A stretch of DNA of 64,000 bases from Paragonimus skrjabini miyazakii (GCA_014338405.1 JTDE01000286.1:95266-159265); one strand, 5' to 3'. Positions 35,601 through 49,521 are shown, numbered from the stretch's first letter. Notes: generated by a model not told the origin, from the letters alone. Program-made: numbers and translations.

Positions 35601-38600
35601 GCTTTATTTAATTCCAATATATAATTATTCATTATTCAATTATTATTATTATTCTATTGTTTACTTTCATAAGGGAGATAAGTAAAAACGTGAGAATGAT
35701 CCCAAAGCCTTCAGTTAGTGTTAACATTAACGGAATATGTTGAAACGCTGACTTTCGAGACGAATCTATGATTACTGTTTAGTTTTCAAATGAAGTGCAT
35801 TTTCATTGAGTTACTGCATAGAGGAGCACTTCAATCAGTATGGATTTAAGCGCTATTGTACACCGAGTAGATTCCAAGAATATCGGTCGGCTCGTACATG
35901 TGAGTATAGTGCTAGTCGAATCAGATTCGAATTTGGCGGAGTGATGGAGTCAAGTTACGTTGAAAAAGGTGTGCAGCAGTGAACTAAATGTCCTGGTCAA
36001 AATCACTTTTCGTGTAAACGACTTTGAATTTAATATTTGTAGCCACGTGTACGTTTTTCATTCACGATAACTGTTTGTTTGTAAATCAATCAGTTTGCAC
36101 ATGCATCATCCATTTAGGGCGGGAGCCATATATATACATATATGTATAGTGTGGATTTGAATCGTCACAATACATCGTTCACTACTCAGTGTTTGCCCTT
36201 TTAATACTTTAAATATATATATATATATATGTAAAGGAAAATGCGCTTTGCTGGGATACGAGTTCTAGCTGAATATCAATAAAACAACGTGTAGAATGAG
36301 CTCAGTGTGTTAGAGTTGTATCAGGTTTAACTAAAGGCTATACGTTGAAAACAAAATCACATTATGGTTGTATCAAATCAACATTTGTAACCCGACTGAA
36401 TGTATCGGAATGGAATCCCATACAAGTAGAAACGAGCTCTTAAAACAACCTCAAATTGCAGTGTAAATTTGTGTAAGTGTGGGTGTAGCAACGTGGCTAG
36501 TTTCGGTACTTAGCAGATAACGTTGGACGAATGTAGTGTTTACAGCAGACTATACTGCTGACAGTACGAGCAATAGTAGAAGCTAGACAGATACCTCGTT
36601 GCTACACGTTCTTTCTTATAATTACGTCATGGAATTCAATTTATAAGCTACCAACTTGAAGAATTACTGGCAACCAGTAATCACAGTTGGTTAATCAAGT
36701 ATTTTCTAAGCGGAGTTGCAATTAGGTGAATCATTACCTTATCAAGCATTTAGCTTTTACCGGATTCCCTATCGCCTGGAGACGATAAAACATTGACAGT
36801 GTCCCCGTCAAAGACGGCCGGGAAACCTGTTAGTCGGTGAATAAGCAGTAGGGTTGATGGTTGCAGGGTTGCAAAATGCAATCTTTTCAGTGAACAAAGA
36901 TATAAACGTCTGATTTGCACAAAACCAAAGAACAACTGGTGCCCAGAGTTTCTTTTTTGAGTAATGCTGATTTAAAGGTTTACTCGATCGCAAAAGTTGA
37001 GGCCAAACTTTGGACGTCATTAATTTTGGAACTTTTCATATCAAATAAAGTTTGAAAATTCTCAAAGTAAAACGGTGCCGGGTTTGGGAAAAATAAGCAC
37101 CGTAAAGGAAGTAAAACTATCGTTCGGAATAAATTAAATGACTGATATCGTTCTTTTGTTCACAAAATAGTTACATGATATCGCTATTGCTTTGACTCCA
37201 ACATTGAATGCTGAACGACTTTACAACAGGGAACAACGGATTCCATAGCCGGGGCTTAGTTTTTGCCTCCCATAAATGCAAGTACAACGGTCACTTATAT
37301 AATAATGTCATACTGGTGACCAGAGGGCTGCTGATGTCCGTGTCTATACTGGTCCCTCCTGATGATTGAAGCCACGAGAAGTACACAATAACACCATAGA
37401 TGTTGTATGTTGTGCCGATTACGTAAAACTTAATCGCAAGTGATACATTCTGACCGATACATCCAGGGTTAATTCGCCCTAGGAACAATCCATTATGAGA
37501 CGATTCGTTTTGCTAACAATTCAGCTGAAAGTTGATCCTCTTGAGATAGCTCATCCGAGGATATCAATATTAGCGGGGGAGGTATATGTCTAGTGAAACG
37601 TGAACGAACGAGTGTGAATGTTTATCGACACCTGATCCGCATGCGATACTACGTACTAGTATTCGAAATAGCCGTTTTTAGGCTTTCACTCCGGCTAGTT
37701 ATATTAATTGTCTTATGGGACATACATAGTTAATGCTATTTATAACTTAGCACAGCATTCCATAGATTGTTTTTCACTTGTTCTCAAGTAAACCCTATAG
37801 TCGGTTCAGTGCAGACTTATTCGGTGCCGTCAACTGATTTCTTAGCTGGAGTCTCGCACTCGCTTATCTTTACATGATACGGAATCTGGGCTCCTCAGGA
37901 TCAATTAGATGAAATAGCCGGAAAGATCTTTGCGGTTACCGTTGGACTTCGCCTGATTCCATGCATGTGAAATATATTAAGTGCAAACCCGAAGTTACAT
38001 GTCTAAACAGTGTATGATTGTAGAGGTTTGTATCATCGTTCTTGTAAAACACTAAAAGATATTTCAGCAAACAGTTCAGTGTTATTACAAGTGATGGGGT
38101 AACAACTCTCGGAACATAGTAAGATATATGATTCGACTTCTTTGTCCTGTGTATGTGGTTAGACTGTACATCTCAGCAAGCAATTCCACGCAATTAATTA
38201 AACCAAAAAGTCACTTCAGTTGAACCATGAGTCAAGGTCAGTCCACTGTTCCCGTATTGATTGTTACAGTTGATAGGTTATGTTAGTCGTTATAAATTGT
38301 AATTTGTTCGAACGAAGAAACCGGACTTAATAATCACGTATGTTTGTGGCTACCGAATCAGTGCCGAACAATTCCATTAGCACAACCACCTACGTTCTGT
38401 GAGATTTTTATATATTTCCTAGATCGAGGGTTTGTATTAAAACATTGCACCTGTTATTGGATATCAGAATAAGTCGATTGACCACTACTGAAAATGGATG
38501 TGGGTGCGTCGTGATAAATAGATTTACCCTTTTCCAGGTGGTCCGGTAACCAGGTGGTACATCAGTTCCAGTACAATTAAACGAGGAAAACGGGAGACCA

Positions 38601-39202
38601 GATTAGCACACATCCTGTTACTGTCTACTAGAAGAAAATATATTGTTGCTAGGTTATCTATGTGCTTGGTGCATTAATCATCAATGAACCTATATGTCAG
38701 AGAGATTAATTGCAATTCACCTCAATGTCTATCTATACATGAAGGGACTCGTCGAATTTGATTAGGTGCGTTGGTTTTGTGGCAAAAATTGGGGCAGGCG
38801 GCTGACGCTTTGCTTCTCAACAACATTAACTCTTAAGGGTTCTAGAGGAAACTGCAGAAATTCCGTCAATCTAAATTAATCCAAGACTGAAAAATATCAG
38901 CGAAAAACAGATGAGCAACAAGTTTGAAAGTTGAATCGTGTTAACACTTGGTAATGACTTCTAATCAAACAAACGCGCTCAGTTAGCCCACATCGAAAAG
39001 AAGCATCACATAGAATTTGTATACATCTTTGTTACCGACAATCCGGAACCGACAGCACACCTTTAGCGAACGGGTCAACTACTGTCGAGACAAAATTTTG
39101 GTTTTACTGGGCTCAAAGAAATGATAATTCCAGATTGTTGTGAATGAAATTTATATTGTCTAGATAAACTGAGTGTCACGGAACTCTGATTACGTTTACC
39201 GC
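29619..39202. other. Upstream intron or intergenic DNA; no gene recognised
   Basis: A 9.6-kb stretch. All frames are short (longest about 105 codons, at 32186-32503 +) and carry no recognised domain. It may be a 5' intron of the Ig gene. It includes AT-rich simple sequence around 36125-36231 and a TTA-rich patch near 35640. Confidence 0.45.
36212..36230 (+). repeat. (AT)n microsatellite
   Basis: Alternating A and T for about 19 bases; a second AT-rich palindromic run ('atatatacatatatgtat') is 80 bp upstream. Confidence 0.9.
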
Positions 39203-39242
39203 ATTCCCGTAGACTGTTCAGTCAACTTCTTTCGAAAGACAA
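39203..39242 (-). repeat. SINE-1 body fragment
   Basis: 'cattcccgtagactgttcag' then 'tcaacttctttcgaaag' matches the minus-strand SINE-1 segment 'catccccatagactttccag' then 'tcggcccctttcgaaaag'. Short, so weak. Confidence 0.35.
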
Positions 39243-40229
39243 CTTTGAACGTGTGATTCAGATTGGTTAAAACTAATCACTAGTGCGTATTATTGCAACG
39301 TCATAGACCTGAATTCCCGGCTGACTCTACCCAGCTGTTCATATTTAGTCAACTGTATTGGCCTGTATATAATGCTCAAGATGTCCGACCATTTTCGAGT
39401 GGGATGCATTCACCATCCTGTCAGTTCACACTGCAAGCCCAGGAGAAGAATTTCCCGGTCAGGTTATGATCACACAATCTAGTAAATTGCGGACTTACGT
39501 TTTCATTATTACTGTTGTGACCGCAAAAGACGATTGGCATTAGTATTCGTTTATTGAGCAAACGCCCGTATAGGTCATGTCAAAAATAAAACCTCAAACG
39601 CGTACACTCATTTGCAAGTTAGACATGCATTCATACACATCATTGTCATTCACCTTGGTGGAACTTCTGCCGTAGCGCGTACACACTATTTCGATAGTCT
39701 CTTCCTGTCCTCCGCCTTCCTGGCGTTCGCAGCTTGCCCTTTTGTTCCTGAATGTCGCCTGTGGGTAACACACTACTTGTGAGTAGTATACTACTCAAAA
39801 CGAAACTGCCTGCCATACAACACTACTAAATGGGTAGAACGTTTGGAGGAGAGTTGGCTGAATATGAAAACTGCAACCAACTCTGAGTAGTCTTCATCTC
39901 ACTTCGACAAAATCACTGATTACTTTTTAGCAGATGTTGGCTAATCTGCATCTGGAAATGAAGTCAGACTATAGTGCGTGCAAAATAAGACAAGTAGTTT
40001 GTATTTGCACAAATTTTGGTGCAGAAATTGATCACATATGCTCAAGTTATGCTAAAAAAATCTGTCGACCTTCAAGTGGTGTAATCAAACTTTAACAGTG
40101 AGGAAGAAGCATCTTAAATGAATACTTTGTGGCAAAAGTGGAAAGACAGACCATTTTCAGCCAGTCGTAGGTGATAAATTTCCCTGCCCAGTTAAACACT
40201 ATCACAAAGCCCAGTGCTGTTAATCCCAG
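39243..40229. other. No gene recognised
   Basis: About 1 kb without a convincing frame. The moderately GC-rich part near 39650-39770 carries no recognised element. Confidence 0.4.
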
Positions 40230-41640
40230 TATTACCTCAGATGGCCTTCGTGTAGATGCCAAGTTCACTTCAGGAGTTCAAAACCCCGATTCCCGACTAC
40301 TCCAATGGGAGATGACTGTCTCGCAAAACACAACACACCAACTGAGCCTTCTTCATTCGATGAATTCCCCCAAAGAGATTCATCTGCTGTGCATACTGTG
40401 GACAACGAAGCTGTCTGCTGGTATTCTTTTTACATTGACGCTGCTTAACTCATCAACAACTTAGACGAACCTCAGAAGTTTTGTTCCAAGCCAAACCCAT
40501 TTACAGTAGATATCACGGAGACCTGATGTGAGGAGGAGGGCGACGTATTGTTCCTCCCTCGTATGAAGGTGTTCCGCACTGATAGGAAGATTGAGAAGGG
40601 AGATGATATAGCTTTTTATTTATGATGGCATCTAAAACCTCGATTATTTGTGATAGGTTGCTACTGGATTTTCCGGAGTCAGTCTGGCAGAGAGTTGACC
40701 TCAGTCAGAATTCCACTTGTTTGACTGGTGTGATACACAGATCGTCTTCTACAAAGACGGGTGTTGGCACGATTTTGCACAATGCTCTACGTAAAAAGCC
40801 ATTATCATCATCATCATAGCAGCCATGAGCCTGACCAAAAGGTACTGTGGCTGGGGCCGCCGCTCACCTCAACAGTGACGTGGAATATCCTGGAAGAAAA
40901 CGCTACTAAGAAGTTTGAAAATTAATAAAAGACCAGGTGGAAGAACTGGAAATGGTATGGATGCAGGTACGCCATTGACTGCGACACACCGCCATCTCGG
41001 ATAGAATCTCTAACTAGCAATTTGAGTGACCACGAGGACCCCATCCACGCAAGCTACATCTACCCATTCTGCTCAGTGGAGTAGTCACGGTCTTCATATT
41101 TCGGCTTCAGTTTATACTGAAATAGGGATTATAGGAGATTTTTATCATTCAAAGGTAGGCTTCATAAACCATTTCGTTTATGTTGCGACGTCTTCTTTTG
41201 CTGGAGATTTCTTCGGAACACTAATGGAAACTTGACTACTTCGGCATGTTCAGAGCCATACGAGGTAGCCGGTAGGCAGTGCGCCATCTTGTCTTGATTA
41301 TTTTCTTATCAACGAGGTTGATATGATAAGCAATCTACATATTGCAGTTCTATTCGGTCGTAGTTGTCTTGGGATAACTGAATTCAGCTGGTTACACGAA
41401 ACCAAAAAAATATATTCCTTAAAATTCAAGTCTAAAAACTATCACACGGCAAAATTCCAAGAGTTGAAGACACAGTCAAGCAAGGTCGAATGGCCTGGCT
41501 TTTTCAACACACTCGGCCCAGTTGATTACTGACAGCTTATCATTGTTAAAAATCAGGACACAATAATTAGATTTGTGAAAGTTGTGACACGCGCATTAAC
41601 GAAGAGCTACGAACAGCATTAAATCTGTTGGGCTATCAAG
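40230..41640 (+). pseudogene. CR1/Jockey-type LINE endonuclease relic
   Basis: Broken plus-strand frames follow an APE endonuclease in order. Near 40676 it reads ESVWQRVDLSQNSTCLTGVI, then HRSSS ('V-x-Y-R-S-P' block). Near 41136 it reads GDFYHSKVG (the G-D-F-N site, with N changed to Y), then HVQSHTR and SCLDYFLINEVDMISNLH ('L-D-L-V-x-T-N' block). From about 41440 NYHTAKFQELKTQ and VEWPGFFNTL follow, as in the segment just before the reverse transcriptase. At least one stop and several frame changes occur, and no reverse transcriptase follows. It is a dead internal fragment; the 5' limit is a guess. Confidence 0.6.
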
Positions 41641-42850
41641 ATAAGCTAGAAACAATGTATTAAAACTGTGCGGAAACAACTTACATCGCGACAGTAATCG
41701 TTATCAACAAATCGTGCGGAGAACATCAAATTATTATCATCCGTCACGCTAACAGCATCACGCCACGCCAAGTGTTTCAGTAGACTAGGAATGTGTATAA
41801 ATATAATCAAAGACTAGTTTAGCAACACTCCAATAGTTTGCCAATACCGCAGAGTATTTTGTGCACCCAACTTTGCCAAAAATGCATACAAAACAAATTC
41901 TGATCTGTTTACGATTGACAGTTTGTTGACTACGTTCCGCAGTATAGATAAAGTTGCCATAACGCAATTGAGGTACCTGCGCTTCCGGCGAAAACATGTT
42001 GATTCAAGATTTTAGACGGTCCTTCTGTGATTAGGGAAGCTGGTATGTAATAGAATCTCAATACCTTGTTTCACCTACCTTCATGTTGTTATCAATATTG
42101 TGGATAAGTACTGTCGACAGATTTGATTGGAATCCAGTGTGGTTCTTATATTCACGTAGCGTTCTTTACCAGATATTTGGCGCACAGTTTATTTAGTGGA
42201 ATAAATGGACTGTGTTCAATTTCTTACTAAAAGTTCAACGGCTGTTCACATACACACAATTATCCAATAAATGAGATTTTCAACTATTTGCATTTTAACA
42301 ACAGATAGAAAATATTGGGTGCACTTCCGTGATATACATTTTCCCGTCTGTAGGAGTTTTGTTTGAGCTTCGGTATAAAAGGAACAGGTTTTGTTCATAC
42401 TATTGGAGATATCATGTTTCACACTTTTTTATGTACAGTGAATTCTGTGATTTCTGTCTGTCTGAGAACTTCTGATAACGGGGTTATTGATATCAAGTAA
42501 AATAACGTCTGTTAAGCCTTTGGTGAAAAGGTTAGACACACCGGATATTCTCAGAAGTAATTGTAATAAACCAGTGGAGCAAAATCTGTGTTGAGGAAAC
42601 GGTTGTTCATCTACCTTTTTTAAAAACGCGTGGATTGGATTACACTTCTTGATCGTAGCGCTTTCAGATTATGAAAAACAACAGTAAGTCAATAATTCTA
42701 ACTACTGGCAGGTTTCCATTTAAAACATGAAGAACAAATCACGCCCTAGTAAAAAAAATAGGAGGGGAACTAACTGGTAAAAAGCAAAGATGTGAAAGTC
42801 GCGGTCAGTTGTGTAAGAAGTGAGTTTGTGGGTAATGCTCTGATTTCAAG
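41641..42850. other. No gene recognised
   Basis: AT-rich; only a 70-codon minus-strand frame (41785-41997) without motif. Confidence 0.4.
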
Positions 42851-43112
42851 TTGAACATCACACACAATTGATAGCAGCTGTCGCGTCCCCATAGACTTTC
42901 CAGTCGGCCCCTCGCGAAATGAAGCACTAGACTCGAGTTTCGCTCTCATTAGAGTTCATCAGTAGTGCATATCATTGCCACTGCCGGGACTTGAACCACG
43001 GACATTCTGTTCATGAGTCAACAGTGTTTACCACTGCGCCATTGACCTCACGTTAGGCACGACCGAATTATCATATGTAAACGTTCAATCACTTTCGCTC
43101 GTGAGTAATGAT
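42851..43112 (-). mobile_element. SINE-1, left member of an inverted pair
   Basis: A minus-strand copy with body, B-box ('gggacttgaaccacgg'), A-box region ('gtttaccactgcgcca') and 5' extension ('cacgttaggcacgaccgaat' to 'gtgagtaatgatc'). The last part matches the copy at 61519-61800. Its segment 42851-43000 is inverted relative to 43113-43262. Confidence 0.85.
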
Positions 43113-43262
43113 CGTGGTTCAAGTCCTGGCAGTGGCGATGATATGCACTACTGACGAGCTCTAATGAGAGCGAAACTCGAGTCTAGTGCTTCTTTTCGAA
43201 AGGGGCCGACTGAAAAGTCTATGGGGATGCGGCAGCTGCAATCATTTGTGGGTGATGTTCAA
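43113..43262 (+). mobile_element. SINE-1, right 5'-truncated member of an inverted pair
   Basis: Starts inside the B box ('cgtggttcaagtcctggc') and runs to 'gtgggtgatgttcaa'. It pairs with 43000-42851 at a constant coordinate sum of 86113 (no net indels). Identity is about 90 percent by eye, and a 112-bp spacer separates the arms. Confidence 0.85.
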
Positions 43263-44061
43263 TAATTTATGTTTATCTTACCGGCAGTTGAGCTGAAATG
43301 AGTCAATAGTTGTTTTCTTGTCCATTGATTTGTTTGCTTGATTGATTTATGGGTAAAAGCTAGAAATCAACTTATGTTCATTCCGCTGTGACGTAATAAA
43401 CAATCTGGTAACGCTGAACTGGATATACAGGTCAATCCGACAAAAACATGTGGTGTGAAACAATAAGTTCCGTTGATCCAATTCAGGAGGGCGGATCGGT
43501 ATCTCAACATCCTAACAAGAAACGGGTGTTTAAGATCACGAAACGCCAAACCGGACGTAACATTTGTTCGACCCTGCCACTTCATTAGTGGTCTTGTTTC
43601 GCAGTTTCATTCAAAAAAGCTTGATGTTTTCCAGGTTGTTGGCAATTAGACGTCACATATCGATTCTGTGCCAGTAGAATGTCATAACGTCACCAGTCGC
43701 GTTGTCATGGTACTTAAGTAATTTATCCACCTTCATATTTAAACTTATGCGTTGTTTGTCTCGTTATTTTGTCGCCGTACTTTTAATCTATATAACTGTG
43801 TTTTTTTCGAGTTAACCGATTAATGTACATCCTTAAGTTTAGTTTTCTCTTATTTTCGAGAAACGAAAGTTAACATTAGACAGTTGAGATGGCATTTACT
43901 CGCTGGTTATTATTGATCCGAAAACGTCATTCAAAGTTAAACTGGACTACCTGAATCCAAAGGAAATGTAGTGAAGCGTTTTCGTATGATAGTTCCCTCG
44001 TGCTTACTAAGTGGTCAATGATGCACCAAATAACATAGCTGTCCACTGAAAGTTTGACTAA
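43263..44061. other. No gene recognised
   Basis: A 72-codon minus-strand frame at 43367-43585 is GC-richer than its surroundings. It has no recognisable domain or clear splice sites. Confidence 0.35.
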
Positions 44062-44163
44062 AGTTCAAATACCTGCCGTAAAGAGGATACGCATCACTGA
44101 CGAGCTCTGAAAGGAGTAGAAACTCAAACCTAGTGCTTTTTTGAAGGCTGTCAGTAAGAATTC
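44062..44163 (+). repeat. Decayed SINE-1 fragment
   Basis: 'ttcaaatacctgccg', 'gcatcactgacgagctctga', 'aaactcaaacctagtgcttt' and 'gaaggctgtcagtaagaa' follow the SINE-1 body. Confidence 0.55.
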
Positions 44164-47100
44164 GACGGAAACGATATGCCATCAGTACTGTTTAATTTAC
44201 ATCAACATTTCACTTTCTCCCGGTGTGCTCGTTATATTGTTTCAATGGTATAACCCCGCAAATTTCCCGACTATAATGTCTGATGACATTAAGATTCCAA
44301 AATAAACTGAACCAACTTCTTTACCTTCTTTCTTGACTTTTACATACTTATCGACCTGAAGGAATTTTGCGTTGAAATTTATTATTATAAAACAACACGA
44401 CTGTTTGCTTTCGGACTGAGAAATCTGAATATGATGATTAGCACTCATTCACAGAATACGGAACTATGCTAACTAGGTGCAGTGAAGGCTGAGACTGTCT
44501 TCATACTGACAGCTTTAAGGTTTCATCCGAAGTCATGAACTGACGGTCGGAGATGGTCAACTATAGCATAAAGTACAGCGTACTCTTTAGGAAAACAATA
44601 CTTCTTCATTTTTAGGATTACATGGATGGAGTGTTAGAAAATTCTCACAAAGTTTTCCACCAGAAATATAATACTTTTCGTACGTGGTGGTTGCCATTAA
44701 GCCATATTTAAATACCTAACACGGAAGCAATCTTGGAAATTTGGCAGCGAACATTTGATCTTCTAGATTCATGCTAGTATATCAGTTTGATTGATCAACG
44801 AAGATGTTCTCGTAGCCAACAAAATATTTCCTTTGAGGAGAGCATTTTGTCATATCATACACATACAAATCAGTCAGTCATTTTTGTGCTACTAAAAGTT
44901 GGCTTTCACTTCATTTAATCCAAAATGTCAAGTTGTAATAACATTGGACAATAGACAATCATCCAAATTGTGGTGCTAATATCTATGAAACTAAGGTTCG
45001 CCATAGTCTGTAAGCATATGAACAACGTGATCTTTTTGAGACCATCATCGGAAGTCTGTCTAGCCTTAAAGTTTCCACAGTATGTCTCTCAGTCATCAAC
45101 TACAACTTGCCAGGTCTTTCCTGTGAAACAATGAACTTTTGGTTGCATTTACACACACGTACAAAACGTGTACTGGAATAGGTTCACACACACACTTCTC
45201 GGACAGTTGGACGAATGTGACAGTAAATTTGATTTATCGACCTTCTTTAATTCCCCCCACCTGTTCTTTTTTTAAGCTTATGTTTAAACTCGCCATCCTC
45301 TTTCTCTACTGTTGCTGCTGCTGCTGCTGTTTATGGTGATGGAGCTGATGCTAGAGTCCCACTTAACCAGTTGAGTATTTGAGCTCTTAATTTATGCAAA
45401 CTATTCGGAAGAAAATTTGATCGATGGGTTGGTTGATCAGACAGCGCGATTCTCAAAAGACTAACCTAACCAATAGACCTAGATGTCAAAGCCAGTTTCA
45501 GTGTGAGTTCTGTGCCATCCAAGTCGACTGTTAATTAGCAGTTTATTTGTCATTCTGTTTGGCACTATTCACACCTCTGGGGCGTTTGCATACAAACTCT
45601 TTTCACATAAGAATGACCAGCAGGCAGGCAAGCGAGTAGTTTCACATTACAATTCGTCTGACATTTTGGTCATTCGGAGCATGATGCGGTGCACCTTCTA
45701 ATGATAAATCTACAAAAGGCGATTTAATTTTTTTCTAAAATAGAACAGTTAGTGCAAACTTGCGAGTTAAAATTTAATTTGACAACGCACGGTATATTTT
45801 GATTTGATTGTAATACTTACAAAAACAAATACCATCGTAACAAATCAGCTGATATTGTCGCTCATCTCAATAGTCATTTGTAGAACTCGAAAGTTTGTTA
45901 TTTCATATTACCAAATATTTAGGACTGTCAAACCGATTTTTACATAAATCAACAAAATAGAGTACTGGTTTGACTAAAAACCAATTTGTGAATCAAGTTA
46001 GAAGAATACTGAGTTATGAAGATTGTAGTAGTTCAAAAAAAGGAAGAAACTGATCCAATTTTCCTAATTTTTATAGTTTCAAATGAGTATTAGACGTTTT
46101 CTTATGCCTTTCTGAATTCTTTTTGATAGAACAAGCAGAAGGTGTTGACTTAATTGAGTGAAAGCTAAATATTCTGTTTAGACGATAGCTTGTTGTAAAT
46201 CAGGCAATTAAATGAGTATGCTTAAATGAAGGGGTCACGTTCGTTACGCAAGCGACTTATGACCTTTCTCTAAGACTCTCACTGCTAGTGTGTCAACACG
46301 CGATGGCTGTGACGCCACAAAACATGAGTGAAGAATATTAAGTGAAATTGAGGCACTTTTTGTTGGAAGAAGGCTGATTATCACTGAGCTGACAAAGTGG
46401 AATAGGGATACAACAGAGTAGAAGGCTGACAGTTTAGGAACTGTAAACTTTACGTGAGGAACGGACTAATCGAGCAATGTCTTCCATGTTAAATGTTTCA
46501 GTAAACTATGTAATCTGTGGCGTAGTTTAGTTTGGGAGTGATTACTGTCGGAGTTGTTAAATCTGTACTGATGACGGACACCAACCTTGAGCTTGAGTAC
46601 AGTCACTTCCGCTTTGACAGACACGTATAACAACCAAAGTCACCGTGCGTTCTGTTGTGTTCTATTTTGTAAATGAGCAGGTGCTTAAACTCAAATTTGA
46701 ATTTATGGAATGTAACTTGTTACTGAACGAATGTCAATCATTCTTCGGTCTTCAGGTTGCATTATTTTGAATTTATTGGACAATATGCAATGACTTATTG
46801 TTAGTTGACCTAACGAGATTCCAGAAGAAGATCAGTGTGCATCACCGTCTGCATATAGACGACCAAAGAACGAGAGCCAAACACTGATCACTACTTGACT
46901 TCGCCGTTTAAATGTCACCCAAGAGCCGTCTTGTTCAACAATGTGATCAGTCACGCACATCTCTTAGCGGGCATACTCGACCTTGATGAACTATAAACCA
47001 TTGCATAGATCATCTAGTTACCAGCTTGGTAGCTGATTGCGTCACATGCATTTATTCTAACTTAACCGGAAAGAACGAATTCAGTGTGATTTTTTAATCG

Positions 47101-49221
47101 AAAGTACGTCTACTTGCCACATCGGTTTCAAAGAGAATTCACACTTTCCACAATGTACGTTTTACTGTCCGACGAATAACTCCAGAAGTAATCTAGTGAT
47201 AATTGGTTCCTACTTTTAGGTACCCAGTTTTGGAGAAAATATACAGTGAATAAGATTAGGTAGGTTTTTTCTTCAGTGAAAATATTCAGGAGAAATAATT
47301 TTTTTAAATGAACTCTTGACAACTACAAAATTTGAGTATGGTCGGCCAAGCTAGGATTATTGCACCTCGTTAGCATGCAGATTGCAACAGGTACTCACGG
47401 CACTTGACGGTGTGACGACCTTGAACAGTTTTTCACGGACTGCCGCACACACTATCCAGTATATATGAATGCATCTCAAGTGGCACTGGTTGGGGGAAAG
47501 TACTGAAATTGAGTAGTGTGAATTTCAATTCACCATCCTAACACCTCATTAGTGTAGAAGGACAGTGCCCACTTCCTTGTTTTTCAGTCTATATTTTCCA
47601 CGGAACCAAACAGTTTAGAAACATAATGTATATATTTTTCAAATGTACTTTTGAACCTCAATGATCGCAAACCATACAAGCTGGTTAGCTGATGTTGACC
47701 ATATCCATCCAGATTAATGAAGTGCTGGTAAATCAAGGAGCGTCGGTGGTGAGCATATCAGGTAAACTGATTCTAATCATTCTGCTTTGCTAACTACTCA
47801 CTGGTCCAAATAGATAGAATACACAACTCAGGTTGCCAGTCCGCACGGAATATAGGAATACATGCTATCTAAAGGTGCTGATGACTATTCAACACACTTG
47901 GTTTCACTTTGCGCAGAATGCAGTAAGTTTCAATTGATATGCTAAAGTAGGCCACGGAGAGCTCATTCGACTTGGGTCCAATCAGTTTCTAATCAGAATT
48001 GCACAAATCATCCTTACACTTCTAAAGGTCAGGAAATGTACAAAGGCTGGTTGATGATATGCTGTTGTTTGGACAAAGTAAGGGTCAGATTCAATAAGAA
48101 CTCTAGGTAATCAACTTTGTTCACATAAATCTCTCTATTATATTGAAGTACGAAGAAGGGGATCGTTTTTCTTTGGTGTATGTTTTGATGAAATTTTTGC
48201 GAGGTGGATCTGTTTACGGTTTTACATAATGCAAGCCAAATTGGGCAAACAGAATAAGTGTATGTTGTAGGTTTCAATGCAGGTACCTATTAACGTGGGT
48301 AGTCCATACCTCGCTTCGCAGGCCCGTGGATCACACTCTTGAGAGAGACATGCACTACTCACCCTACATGGATCCAGGCAGCACGTTTTATATTAACTAC
48401 AATGTCTTAGTTCAAGCTCGCTGAATTTTTACGGATGTGTGGTGTCTTAGTGGTCACTCGGCCAGAGAGAACAAAGTCATTTCATATTTATGCGAGTCCC
48501 GAGTGTCCCAAGTGTCCCCAAACGAATGCCGGCCATGGTTTTCTGATCGTTCCGGCAGGTGACCTTAGTTTGTTCAGCCACCTCAGCAAAAATGAGATGA
48601 ACTCGGTATACTGACCCATAAGATCGAAACAATTGAAAATAAACTTACAACCTAAACGGACTGAGCGCCATAAATCATCCTGTCAAAAGTTTGGTTAGAA
48701 ATACGTGTACCAAAAACGGACTTCTTGATGGACATGTTTTGTCATCAAAAACTCTTTGTATCAAGCTTTCCTGCGTGCCCGTTATTATAAAATGGACCAA
48801 GACGCAAACTCTATGAAAAAATCCTACCACAAGGTTATCCAAAAAGCTGTCTGTAACAACCTTTATTTCAGCTGCGGCGATTCTTCAGCAACAATTGATT
48901 ATGAGATTGACGACCACTGAATTGTGGTAATAACCCAACCACTTTTGTTGGCCATGTCTGACGATATGACAATTTAAGGTGAGTAGTGAGGACGATCAAA
49001 ACATGATCGTTTGGTTGCTTATCATATGAATGGTTAGCTGAACATTCCTTTCACGCGAAACCGCTAACTTTGCATCCCATTCTTCTGTTATGATCTCCGG
49101 TGAAATCTTCTATCATATTCACAGTAGACTAACATGTTGTGTCTTGACTGTAATCGCTCAATTTACTGGAAGCTTGGGTGACTTCTGGTTAGGCATGACA
49201 GATTGGTGTCAGTAACAAACT
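44164..49221. other. Long AT-rich stretch; no gene recognised
   Basis: About 5 kb with only short frames. It includes a (CTG)n run at 45313-45329, which creates a poly-cysteine artefact in one frame. No repeat family member was identified, although old copies could be missed by eye. Confidence 0.45.
45313..45329 (+). repeat. (CTG)n microsatellite
   Basis: Five to six CTG units in an otherwise non-coding stretch. Confidence 0.85.
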
Positions 49222-49445
49222 ATGACTGAGAAGATACTCAACTGCGAAAAATTTGGACTTCGGCTGGATTCGAACCAGCGACAGAAACAACTTGCCCAAA
49301 CGCGGCAAGCGCTCTACCAGCTGAGTTACGAATTCACGCTGGAAGCTCAAAAAGGTTACATTTCTACCTGGTTACCCATTCAGCCAACTGTGTTATATGG
49401 AATTCGCCAAATGATCCATGAGACTGACCACCTAAACAGGATTCC
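49222..49445 (-). mobile_element. SINE-2, left member of an inverted pair
   Basis: The reverse complement has a clear tRNA-like head: A-box region 'gtaactcagctggtagagcg', a stem 'cttgcc..ggcaag', and a near-perfect B-box 'ggttcgaatcc' (49276-49266). It is preceded by a 5' part ('gaattccatataacacagtt') and followed by 'gccgaagtccaaatttttcg'. The anticodon loop lacks the invariant U33, so this is not a working tRNA. The 87-codon plus-strand frame over it is spurious. Confidence 0.8.
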
Positions 49446-49521
49446 TCGATCAGTTCACGTTGAGATTCACCAACGTTACCGATGAACACTAACAGTGTAT
49501 TACTGACTATATTGCTGATCA
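49446..49521. other. Spacer between inverted SINE-2 copies
   Basis: About 76 bp of unmatched sequence separating the two SINE-2 copies. Confidence 0.7.

Noticed and set aside
45300..45340. Poly-cysteine stretch in a short open frame
   Set aside because: It is the product of a (CTG)n microsatellite.
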